DNA of 64,000 nt. Source: Olegusella massiliensis (lineage in GTDB: Bacteria > Actinomycetota > Coriobacteriia > Coriobacteriales > Atopobiaceae). Positions 16,068 through 23,374 of this stretch are shown here, piece by piece. The translations under genes and the position numbers were made by a program. The stretch spans positions 620,001-684,000 of the forward strand of contig NZ_FLLS01000002.1 of NCBI RefSeq assembly GCF_900078545.1, written 5' to 3'. The first letter of the stretch is position 1, and the number at the start of each line of letters is the position of its first letter. Below the pieces are notes generated by a model that saw only the letters and a list, made by a program, of their open reading frames with translations, had not been told where the DNA came from and did not search any database.

Positions 16068-16404
16068 CCGTGGGCTCTCCGAGGGGGTGCGGGGGCTTTG
16101 CCCCCGGCAACTGCGGTTGCCTCCCCCAGCAGGGCCGCCCTTTGAAAAGGGCGCCCTGCACCCCGCCTAAACTTTTCCACTCGCCGTTGGGCAGGTGGAA
16201 AGGCACAGCCTTTCCACCACCCGGCAAGTGTCCTCCGTGGGCCAAATATCAAGGGGTTCGGGTTGTATTGCCTTGCGGCAATCTCCACCCACAGGTATGC
16301 CCCCTTGACATTTGACCCCGCTCCCCGTGACAGCCGTGACGACCGTGACGATGTTTTGGACACCGCCCCCGCTCTCAAAAAAGCCGTCACAGCCGTCACG
16401 GTCG
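16068..16404. other. Non-coding spacer with phased GTGAC repeats
   Basis: No gene is supported here. It contains GGGGGC-TTT-GCCCCC (about 16091-16105) and two arrays. GTGAC occurs at 16327, 16336 and 16345 (9-bp period); the inverted form GTCAC occurs at 16386, 16395 and 16404 (9-bp period). The arrays face each other across 36 bases. Such phased, inverted pentamers next to a replication-helicase gene could be iteron-like binding sites, or a stem-forming terminator in RNA. Confidence 0.5.
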
Positions 16405-16660
16405 TCACGCTTGGGGAGGATCCAGGGTCAGGCTGATACTTCTCCCGGCGTGGGTGCGGGTGTTCTCATAGCGGATATGATAGTCCGTTGCCAGTTTCCC
16501 GGCCCGGACGTTCAGCCGCATCGCCAGGGCATTGGGCTTCATATCCACTTGCAGGGCTGCCGCCAACTCCGTGGCCGTACCGCCCCAGGACGGCCTCTCC
16601 GCCGTGATAAAGGCGGCTACGGCCTCCAGCACCGGGTCGGGGGTTCTACCCACAACTCCG
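16405..16660 (-). pseudogene. Displaced C-terminal domain of the RepA-like helicase
   Basis: This frame continues the upstream helicase after a one-base shift: TPDPVLEAVAAFI, then ATELAAALQVDMKPNALAMRLN, a small winged-helix-like tail, stop at 16405-16407. The in-frame ATG at 16683 is inside the helicase gene and has no ribosome site. Inserting one C into the CCCCC run at about 16642-16646 would fuse both parts as ..WVEPPDPVLEAV.., so I treat it as the lost tail of the helicase. Confidence 0.6.
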
Positions 16661-17561
16661 TTTCCATCCGCTCCAGTGTCCATGTCAGGTGTTCCTTGTC
16701 CTTAATGAGATAGAGCCGCTGGTCTTGCTGGTCACGTCCTACCACATCCAAGGTGGCGGTGCCGTCCGTCCGCTTCTCCTTCTGAAGAAGAAAGGCCCCG
16801 TCTGCTGCCCCCGACAGGCCGTTGGTGCCGGAGATCATATCAAACTTGTCGTCGGCCTGCTGCTTCCGAGTGTGATGTACCAGTAGGAGGCAGACGCCGC
16901 AAGCGTCAGCAAGGCGTTTCAGCTTTCCTACCACCTCATAATCGTTGGCGTAGCTGTACTTATCCCCGCCAGCCTCCCGAATCTTCTGAAGGGTGTCAAT
17001 GATAATCAGTTTGGTGTCTGGGTGTTCCTGCACGAATCGCTTTAGCTGTTCCTCCAGCCCGTTGCCGACCTGCTTTGCGCAGATGGAAAAGAGGAGGTCG
17101 TTGGTGCCGTCCATGCCGAACATCCGGTAAAGCCGCTCCTGCAAGCGACGGTGATCGTCCTCCAGCGCCAGATAGAGGACAGTCCCCTTGTGAACGGGAT
17201 AGTCCCACAGGGGGAGGCCCATGCTGACGTGGTAGGCAAGCTGGGCCATCAGAAACGACTTGCCTACCTTGGGCGCTCCCGCAAAGAGGTACGTCCCCGG
17301 ATAGAGCAGACCGTCAATGACGGGCGGTCTGCTCTGATAGACGTTCTCGTACAACTCGTTCATGGAAATCGTGGGGAGATACGCCGGGTCGTTCATGCGC
17401 TGCATTTTCCGCAGCAGTTCCGCATAATTTTTTTCAGGGGGATTGTTTTCTGTCGTTTCCTCTGTTATACTTGCGGTAGGTGTTTGTGAAATGAGCTGTT
17501 CCCCGTCTGCGCCAACAGACGGAACCGGGACAGTCCTTTTCGTTTCTCTGGAATCCATCAA
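16617..17561 (-). CDS. RepA-like AAA (RecA-fold) replication helicase, frameshifted near the C-terminus
   Basis: 314 residues. TYLFAGAPKVGKSFLMAQLA (about 89-108) is Walker A; TVLYLALEDD and LIIIDTLQKI are the RecA-fold strands with Walker B; LLLVHHTRKQ is the sensor region. This matches plasmid RepA/KaiC-like hexameric helicases that mobile elements use to replicate excised circles. The gene follows the RHH gene by four bases. The reading frame ends early in non-family text (TRCWRP) at a run of five C; the expected tail is in the next frame (16405-16660). Either a real indel, a sequencing slip or programmed slippage would explain this. The ATPase core is intact. Confidence 0.75.
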   Translation of the reverse strand: MMDSRETKRTVPVPSVGADGEQLISQTPTASITEETTENNPPEKNYAELLRKMQRMNDPAYLPTISMNELYENVYQSRPPVIDGLLYPGTYLFAGAPKVGKSFLMAQLAYHVSMGLPLWDYPVHKGTVLYLALEDDHRRLQERLYRMFGMDGTNDLLFSICAKQVGNGLEEQLKRFVQEHPDTKLIIIDTLQKIREAGGDKYSYANDYEVVGKLKRLADACGVCLLLVHHTRKQQADDKFDMISGTNGLSGAADGAFLLQKEKRTDGTATLDVVGRDQQDQRLYLIKDKEHLTWTLERMETELWVEPPTRCWRP

Positions 17562-17565
17562 TCTA

Positions 17566-17886
17566 TCAATCCTCCTTCATGCCGCCCATGATAGCGGCGA
17601 TCATCTGAATGGTGTCCAGCAGTTCATCGTCCACGCCAGCCCCGTCCTCGGCCCGCCGCAGTTCGTCCAGAACGGCGGCAAGCTGGTCACGCAGGGCTTT
17701 GTAGACCTTGGGATTACCCTGTACCACTACGTCCCGGCACAGGAGGCGTCTTGTGATGTAGTCCTGCTTTGTCAGGCCGGAGAGCCGCACAGCGGCCTCG
17801 ATCTGTTCATCTTCCTCCGGGGACACCCGGAAGGCCACGGTCTTGTTCCTCCAGCGATTTTTGTTGTCTCGGTTTTTCAGTGACAT
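17566..17886 (-). CDS. Ribbon-helix-helix mobilisation accessory protein (MobC-like)
   Basis: 106 residues. NKTVAFRVSPEEDEQIEAAV gives the RHH strand and first helix, SGLTKQDYITRRLL the second helix. It begins two bases after the integrase stop and ends four bases before the RepA-like start, so it sits in a tight element backbone operon. It is the paralogue of 6492-6860. The likely role is DNA binding at oriT or as a copy/transfer regulator; not demonstrated. Confidence 0.72.
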   Translation of the reverse strand: MSLKNRDNKNRWRNKTVAFRVSPEEDEQIEAAVRLSGLTKQDYITRRLLCRDVVVQGNPKVYKALRDQLAAVLDELRRAEDGAGVDDELLDTIQMIAAIMGGMKED

Positions 17887-17888
17887 GG

Positions 17889-18292
17889 TTACGTTCCCAT
17901 CCTTTCAAAGTCCAGTTTGTCCGCCATCTCCGTCTGCCTTGTAGGAAACAGATGGGCGTAGCGGTAGGTGATATCGATACTCTCATGCCCCACCCGGTCA
18001 GCGATTGCCAGGGCGGTGAAGCCCATATCAATCAGCAGGGAAATGTGTGAATGTCGGAGGTCGTGAATTCTGATCCGCTTCACTCCCGCCGCTTTCGCAC
18101 CTCTGTCCATTTCATGGTGGAGATAGTGCTTGCTGACAGGGAAAATCCGTTCATTTGCCCCGGTGCTGTAAAACATCTTTAAGTAGTCCTCCATCTCTCC
18201 ACAGAGGAATTTGGGCATCTTAATGACACGGTTGCTCTTTTTCGTCTTAGGAGTGGTAATCACGTCCTTGCCCTTGAGCCGCTGATAGGATT
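17889..18292 (-). pseudogene. C-terminal half of a tyrosine recombinase (integrase), island B-A
   Basis: About 134 residues remain: SKSYQRLKGKDVITTPKTKKS (the active-site Lys hairpin), HHEMDRG, RIRIHDLRHSH (catalytic Arg/His), RVGHES and ITYRYAHL (Tyr nucleophile). The N-terminal arm and core-binding domains and catalytic Arg I are lost. At about 18292 the sequence switches abruptly to a plus-strand fragment of an XRE-type regulator, so a deletion joined two unrelated genes. The recombinase is inactive. Confidence 0.82.
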
Positions 18293-18294
18293 TG

Positions 18295-18591
18295 CTGATG
18301 GACAAGCCCGAGCTGCTCGAGTCCATCGCCGCAGCGCTCGGCGTGTCCGTCAACGCCCTCAAGGATTACGGCGTCGAGACCGCAGGCGACCTCATGTCGC
18401 TGCTCGTGCGGCTCGAAGACTCCTTCGGCATAGTTCCCTCAGCCGACGGTTCGGGCCTCTCCCTGAACCCCAAGGCGCCGCACGCGCCCAAAGCCGCGAT
18501 GGCGATCGAGTTGTGGGCAGAGAAGCGCGCACGGCTCGAGAACGGCGAGATCGACGCCGACGAGTACGAGGACTGGAAAGCCTTGCTGTAA
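18295..18591 (+). pseudogene. C-terminal fragment of a helix-turn-helix regulator
   Basis: 98 codons. DKPELLESIAAALGVSVNAL is the end of an XRE-type HTH domain; the remainder (LMSLLVRLEDSFGI, LNPKAPHAPKAAMAIELW, GEIDADEYEDWKALL) is a C-terminal extension. The first HTH helices are missing, cut at the junction with the integrase stump. Without them DNA binding is unlikely. An internal start at 18292/18298 might still yield a short protein. Confidence 0.6.
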
Positions 18592-19042
18592 CGGCTCCCC
18601 GCATTTCGCAATCAACGCAACCGAATCAGGACGCCAGGCTAGGCGGTGAGCTCCGCTCGCTCCTGCGTAAGCTGAGTTTTTACTCCCCATTGCATGCAAA
18701 GGCATTTCAAGCGTAAATGGGGAGTAAATGACGCGGTGGCTTACATGGCGGCACACGGCAGTACACTGCGGCATTTCCCCTGATTACTCCCGTTTTCATT
18801 GAGGCGGCGAGATTCTTTACTCCCCATTAACCACCTGGGGAAACGCCGTACGGAGACCGTAAAAACGCCCGTTGAGTTCGATTTGAGTTTCACGGGCCCC
18901 GAAACGGCCTCGTTTCGTTCTCGGGGACAAAAATCGCGCGTCTACTCATTCGGGATAAATCTTTACTCCCGTTCCTCCGAATACCGCCCCGTGCCTTGTC
19001 GTCTTGAAATACGGGGAGTAAATCGCGAAATCGCAGGTGAAA
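18592..19042. repeat. Motif-rich attachment region next to guaA
   Basis: No gene is supported. The 9-mer TTTACTCCC/GGGAGTAAA occurs at 18679, 18720, 18816, 18962 and 19014 (a sixth, 19043, starts the next feature). The first two form a perfect 13-bp inverted pair, TTTACTCCCCATT (18679-18691)/AATGGGGAGTAAA (18716-18728). An 8-base partial copy lies at 18784. The density suggests a recombinase arm-site cluster retained at the guaA-proximal end. Confidence 0.6.
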
Positions 19043-19226
19043 GGGAGTAAAACGGCAAAGAAAAAGCCTCCGTCCCAACGCGGGAACGGAGGCCAGATTA
19101 CCGTATTTACTCACCGCCGTCGCTGGCGGCTTTGCCATGACTCTCGTACGAAACGAAACTCAGCGGCACAGTGCGGCACTCAAAAGTGCAGGTCAGAACC
19201 CTATCAGCCTACTCCCACTCAATCGT
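19043..19226. repeat. guaA-proximal attachment site A (reference copy)
   Basis: GGGAGTAAAACGGCAAAG (19043), a GCCTCCGT..ACGGAGGC hairpin (about 19066-19093), ATTTACTCACC (19104), the conserved flank, then the guaA stop and last codons (19209-19226, A-T-I-E-W-E-stop). Near-colinear with 11938-12122 and partly with 7215-7375. Because the flank is non-coding and shared, it belongs to the element family, not to guaA. Confidence 0.75.
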
Positions 19227-20801
19227 CGCGGGTGGCTTGGGCGTGACATCATATACAACACGATTCACGCCAGCAACCTCGCCTACAATACGCCCACTGA
19301 TACGCCCTAACACCTCATAGGGCAGCTTGGCCCAGTCGGCCGTCATCGCATCGCTTGATTCTACTGCACGTACAATCACAGGACGCGCATAGGTGCGCTC
19401 ATCTCCCATCACACCAACACTCTTAATATCAGGCAGCACGGCAAAATATTGCCAGCAGCTATGCTCGCTATTCCTCTCGCCTGTCTTTTCAAAAAGATGT
19501 GCATTGTACGCATCTAGCTCCTCGCGCACAATAGCGTCGGCATCGCGCAGAATATCCAGCTTTTCGGGTGTTACTTCGCCAATAATGCGAATCGCCAATC
19601 CAGGGCCTGGGAAAGGTTGACGATACACCATATCCTCTGGCAGCCCCAAGCTCATGCCCAACTCACGTACTTCATCCTTAAAGAAGTGATCGAGGGGCTC
19701 AATCAAATCAAAATGCACACCTTCAGGGAACGGAATCAGATTGTGGTGACTCTTGATAGTACTTGCCTTCCCTCCCGTCTTGCGCGCACCACTCTCGATA
19801 ATGTCGGGATAAATCGTGCCCTGCGCCAGCATCTCGACATCGCCAATTTTCTTGGCCTCGTCGAAAAAGACTTTCCAGAACTCGGTACCAATCAAGCGAC
19901 GCTTTTCTTCTGGCTCAGTGACGCCAGCAAGCAGATCCGCATAGCGCTGCTCGGCATGTACATGTACCAGCGGCACATTGAACTGCTTGCGAAAGACCTG
20001 CTCGACCATTTCTGGCTCGCCTTTGCGCAGCATGCCATGGTTTACAAAAACGCAGGTCAGCTGATCTCCAATAGCACGATGCACCAGCGCTGCTACCACC
20101 GAGGAGTCTACTCCACCAGAAAGCGCCAAAATAACCTTACGCTTGCCTACCGCAGCGCGAATCTGATCAACTTTTTGCTCAACAATATTGTTCATTGTCC
20201 AATCTGCAGCTAAGCCACACACACTAAAGAGAAAATTCTCAAGCATCTGGCGTCCATACTCGGTGTGCCGCACCTCGGGATGAAACTGCATAGCGTAGAG
20301 CTTGCGCTCAGGACATTCCATCATCGCCACAGGACAGACATCTGTGTGGGCCGTCACCTCAAAGCCCTCTGGCGCACGAACCACGCGATCACGGTGACTC
20401 ATCCACACGGTCTGACCATCCACCGGCGTATCTGCAAGAATCGCCGAGCGACCATCCCGCAACAACAGCGCCGGGCCATACTCGCCTGTATCCGCATGTC
20501 CAACTTCACCGCCCAGCTTGACTGCCATGACCTGCTCGCCGTAGCAAAAGCCCAGTACAGGAACCCCAAGCTCAAAAATTGCTCCGTCCATATCTGGTGC
20601 GTCTTCAGCATAAACAGAAGCAGGACCACCGGACAAAATAATTGCTGAAGGCTTCATATCAGCAAGCTCAGAAGCGGGAATATCGCAGGGAACAATTTCC
20701 GAATACACCTGCAAATCACGCACCCGACGCGCAATGAGCTGACCATACTGAGCGCCAAAGTCCAGCACCGCAACCCACTGTTGAGGCTTGTTGTTTGCCA
20801 T
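19209..20801 (-). CDS. guaA: GMP synthase (glutamine-hydrolysing)
   Basis: 530 residues converting XMP to GMP with glutamine and ATP in the cytosol. An N-terminal glutamine amidotransferase (FCYGEQVMA with the nucleophilic Cys, MQFHPEVRHTEYG with the His-Glu pair) precedes the ATP-pyrophosphatase domain (ALSGGVDSSVVAAL) and the dimerisation domain (RQPFPGPGLAIRIIGE). It ends ..PPATIEWE, the canonical terminus. ATG 20801 follows GGAGGAAG and gives family length; the upstream in-frame start 20837 adds non-family residues. The gene is intact although its 3' end is evidently the integration target of the islands to its left. Confidence 0.97.
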   Translation of the reverse strand: MANNKPQQWVAVLDFGAQYGQLIARRVRDLQVYSEIVPCDIPASELADMKPSAIILSGGPASVYAEDAPDMDGAIFELGVPVLGFCYGEQVMAVKLGGEVGHADTGEYGPALLLRDGRSAILADTPVDGQTVWMSHRDRVVRAPEGFEVTAHTDVCPVAMMECPERKLYAMQFHPEVRHTEYGRQMLENFLFSVCGLAADWTMNNIVEQKVDQIRAAVGKRKVILALSGGVDSSVVAALVHRAIGDQLTCVFVNHGMLRKGEPEMVEQVFRKQFNVPLVHVHAEQRYADLLAGVTEPEEKRRLIGTEFWKVFFDEAKKIGDVEMLAQGTIYPDIIESGARKTGGKASTIKSHHNLIPFPEGVHFDLIEPLDHFFKDEVRELGMSLGLPEDMVYRQPFPGPGLAIRIIGEVTPEKLDILRDADAIVREELDAYNAHLFEKTGERNSEHSCWQYFAVLPDIKSVGVMGDERTYARPVIVRAVESSDAMTADWAKLPYEVLGRISGRIVGEVAGVNRVVYDVTPKPPATIEWE

Positions 20802-21023
20802 ACTTCCTCCATTTCGACACGTCATCCACGGACGCAATTATTTCCATCTGCACATAATAGGGCTATTGAGAGTGTTTACCATGGAGCAAGAACGTAATAT
20901 ATATGTTCATCGTGAGGGGATATGCGTCTGCTGATACCATTACGTGGTTAGGCTTTGCGCGCTTTGTCTGCATTAAAGGTTTTTTACGCGCAGACGCTCG
21001 GACCAGCGAAATGGGGGGCTGTT

Positions 21024-22121
21024 TTGTCTCGCAAACACAAGCAGCTTGATGATTCAGGCACGGGGCAGGAGTATTCACGATCTGATGCCACCGCCAAGTA
21101 TATGAAAAAACGGCACAAAAGGACACGTCATCACGTTTTTGCTGTTGTTGCAGTGACGCTTGTCGTTTCGCTTTTTGCCTTTGTTGGCGTTGCGTGGGCT
21201 TATATCAATGGTATTAACTCCCGTCTTGCTCGCGGCGTGAGTCAAGATACCTTAAAAGCTCTTACCGAGGTACAAGATGGTGAGCCTTTCTATATTCTTC
21301 TTTTGGGTATCGACAAAGACCAGGACCGCGCAAATGGTACTGAGTACGGTCCCTCTGATAGCAGCTATCGCTCTGACTCCATTATGCTCGCGCGCGTTGA
21401 CCCCAAAGAAATTAAAGTGACCTTGGTGTCGATTCACCGCGATATTCTTGTTGATTTAGATGAATATGGTCAACAAAAGATTAATGCTGCCTTTACCTTT
21501 GGTGGTGCTCCCTACTCCATTAAGACCATAGAGAAGCTTGCAGGCGTCAAGATTTCACACTACGCCGAAGTTGACATGGATGGCCTGGCAAAGGTTGTAG
21601 ACACTGTTGGAGGCATCGACGTTGATTTGCCCGTCGATGTCAAAGATTCCGAGTACACCGGTATTGACCTTAAAAAAGGGCATCAGCACATCAACGGTAA
21701 AGAAGCAACGCTTTTGTGTCGCGCACGTCATGCCTATGACGAATATGGCGATGGTGACCGTTATCGCGCCGCCAACCAGCGCATGGTCATTGGAGCTGTA
21801 GTTAAAAAAGTCTTGCGCAGCGACCCAGGCACCATGACTGCTGCGATTTCAAGCATGGCCGATATGGTTACTACCGATATGAATGTCAACTCTATCCTGG
21901 GTCTAGCTACCTCAATGTCCAGTCTTGATGTAGACAAAAATGTGATGGGTGGTATGACCCCCACCACCTCTGATGATTCAACAGGCACCTGGTATGAGAT
22001 TTTGGATGTTGAAGCATGGAAACACATGATGGAACGTGTTGACCAGGGACTGAGCCCTTACGACGGCAATAGCTACGACGATACCGCAGGCATTGCCGCA
22101 AAGATGGGCAAAGGCGACTAG
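21024..22121 (+). CDS. LytR-CpsA-Psr (LCP) family cell-wall ligase
   Basis: A 365-residue membrane-anchored enzyme that transfers undecaprenyl-linked glycopolymers to peptidoglycan. After a basic N-terminus (KKRHKRTRHH) comes one membrane helix (about residues 40-62), then the extracellular LCP domain: FYILLLGIDKD, YRSDSIMLARVDPKE, TLVSIHRDILVDL, INAAFTFGG, CRARHAYDEYGDGDRYRAANQ with the catalytic Asp/Arg set. I prefer TTG 21024 after GGGGGG; TTG 20955 would add 23 residues. It is convergent with ychF across a strong terminator. Confidence 0.85.
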   Translation: MSRKHKQLDDSGTGQEYSRSDATAKYMKKRHKRTRHHVFAVVAVTLVVSLFAFVGVAWAYINGINSRLARGVSQDTLKALTEVQDGEPFYILLLGIDKDQDRANGTEYGPSDSSYRSDSIMLARVDPKEIKVTLVSIHRDILVDLDEYGQQKINAAFTFGGAPYSIKTIEKLAGVKISHYAEVDMDGLAKVVDTVGGIDVDLPVDVKDSEYTGIDLKKGHQHINGKEATLLCRARHAYDEYGDGDRYRAANQRMVIGAVVKKVLRSDPGTMTAAISSMADMVTTDMNVNSILGLATSMSSLDVDKNVMGGMTPTTSDDSTGTWYEILDVEAWKHMMERVDQGLSPYDGNSYDDTAGIAAKMGKGD

Positions 22122-22150
22122 CCTCCAGACGCAAGCAAGACACCATCAAG

Positions 22151-22182
22151 AAAAGTGCGGTACCTTGCGGTACTGCACTTTT
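22151..22182. terminator. Bidirectional terminator between the LCP gene and ychF
   Basis: AAAAGTGCGGTACC and GGTACTGCACTTTT (14-bp arms with one G-U type mismatch, loop TTGC). A/T tails on both sides suit convergent transcripts. Confidence 0.8.
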
Positions 22183-22227
22183 TGTATACATACATGCCAG
22201 ATAAGGTCTGTGTTGAGAGCTCAGCGC

Positions 22228-23292
22228 CTAGACGTTAAACATGAATTCCATTACGTCACCATCTTGGACGACGTAATCTTTGCCTTCCATGCGCATACGG
22301 CCTGCCTCGCGAGCGCCGGCTTCACCGCCCAAGGCAACATAATCGTCAAAGCTAATCGTGCGCGCTTTGATAAAACCGCGCTCAAAGTCGGAATGGATAA
22401 CGCCAGCAGCCTCAGGAGCCGTAGCACCAATGCGTACGGTCCATGCTTTCACTTCCTTCTCACCAGCAGTGAAATAGCTCTGCAGTCCCAACAGGCGATA
22501 TGCTGCCTGAGCCAACGTCTCCAGTCCGCTGTGCTGCAGACCCAATGACTCCAGGTATTCAGCAGCTTCTGCCTCATCAAGCTCGGCAAGCTCTGCTTCT
22601 ACCTCAGCACAGATGGGAATAGGAGTCTGCCCATTGATAGGGGCAGGCGTCTCAGCAACCTTGTCCTCATCGACGTTTGCCACATAAAGCATGGGCTTCA
22701 TTGAAAGCAAAAACAGGTCGTGCGCTGCGGCACGCTCCTCATCGCTCATATCAAGGTCGGCCGCACGCTTGCCCTCACCAAGCCACTCTTGCAGACGCTT
22801 TGCAATAGCAAGGTTGCAAGCCTTATCTTTATCGCGCTTTGCTTCTTTCTCAAGCTTGGGAATAGCGCGCTCAAGCGTCCCCAGGTCGGCCAAGATAAGC
22901 TCTGTCTGAATAGTTTCTGCATCAGAGGCAGGGTCAACACGGCCGTCTACATGTACGACATCGGGATCAGAGAAATACCGTACGACCTCGCAAATAGCAT
23001 CGGTATTGCGAATGTTGGAAAGAAACTGGTTGCCCAATCCCTCACCTGCGTTTGCACCTTTGACCAACCCTGCAATATCAACAAACTCAACGGTTGCTGG
23101 CACAATACGTGCTGGGTGCACGATATCTGCTAGTTTTTGTAACCGCTCGTCGGGTACATCGACAATGCCGACGTTCGGGTCGATAGTTGCAAAGGGATAA
23201 TTTGCTGCAAGGCCACCCTTCTTGGTCAAAGCGGTAAAAAGAGTTGACTTACCGACGTTGGGCAATCCCACGATGCCGATAGATAGGGCCAT
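22228..23292 (-). CDS. ychF: Redox-regulated GTPase/ATPase YchF
   Basis: 354 residues of the Obg-like family. GLPNVGKSTLF is the P-loop at residues 8-18; FVDIAGLVKGA is G3; YVANVDED replaces the NKxD specificity motif, consistent with ATP preference. The C-terminal TGS domain (YFTAGEKEVKAWTVRIGATAPEAAG, then GDVMEFMFNV) is complete. The role is ribosome-associated translation or stress modulation. ATG 23292 gives the standard MALSIGIVGLPNVG start. The upstream polyferredoxin gene ends 82 bases before. Confidence 0.95.
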   Translation of the reverse strand: MALSIGIVGLPNVGKSTLFTALTKKGGLAANYPFATIDPNVGIVDVPDERLQKLADIVHPARIVPATVEFVDIAGLVKGANAGEGLGNQFLSNIRNTDAICEVVRYFSDPDVVHVDGRVDPASDAETIQTELILADLGTLERAIPKLEKEAKRDKDKACNLAIAKRLQEWLGEGKRAADLDMSDEERAAAHDLFLLSMKPMLYVANVDEDKVAETPAPINGQTPIPICAEVEAELAELDEAEAAEYLESLGLQHSGLETLAQAAYRLLGLQSYFTAGEKEVKAWTVRIGATAPEAAGVIHSDFERGFIKARTISFDDYVALGGEAGAREAGRMRMEGKDYVVQDGDVMEFMFNV

Positions 23293-23374
23293 GCTCGTAC
23301 TCCTTGTCTTTTTGCCCGCCTGTGCGGACACGCTCCTTGTATGGTCTTTGTCAGACCCATGCGATTAATCTAAG

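Larger units (their letters stand above)
12105..19209. mobile_element. Island B-A: tet(W) mobilisable element remnant
   Basis: Bounded by the guaA-end copy at 12105 and guaA itself at 19209. On the minus strand: integrase stump, RHH protein, RepA-like helicase (frameshifted), candidate oriT, MobV relaxase, then tet(W). This is the backbone of an integrative mobilisable element with tetracycline-resistance cargo. The integrase is fused to an unrelated regulator fragment at about 18292, so self-excision is not expected; trans mobilisation of the relaxase region remains conceivable. 12123-12309 holds only AT-rich inverted repeats, e.g. GGTAAAATATT..AATATTTTACC (12161-12193), probably the tet(W) terminator. 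Confidence 0.65.

Noticed and set aside
15899-16408. Minus-strand ORF covering the oriT and GTGAC arrays
   Set aside because: The product begins with repeats (VTTVTAVTAF) that merely translate the phased GTGAC array; no start site or domain. I treat the region as non-coding.
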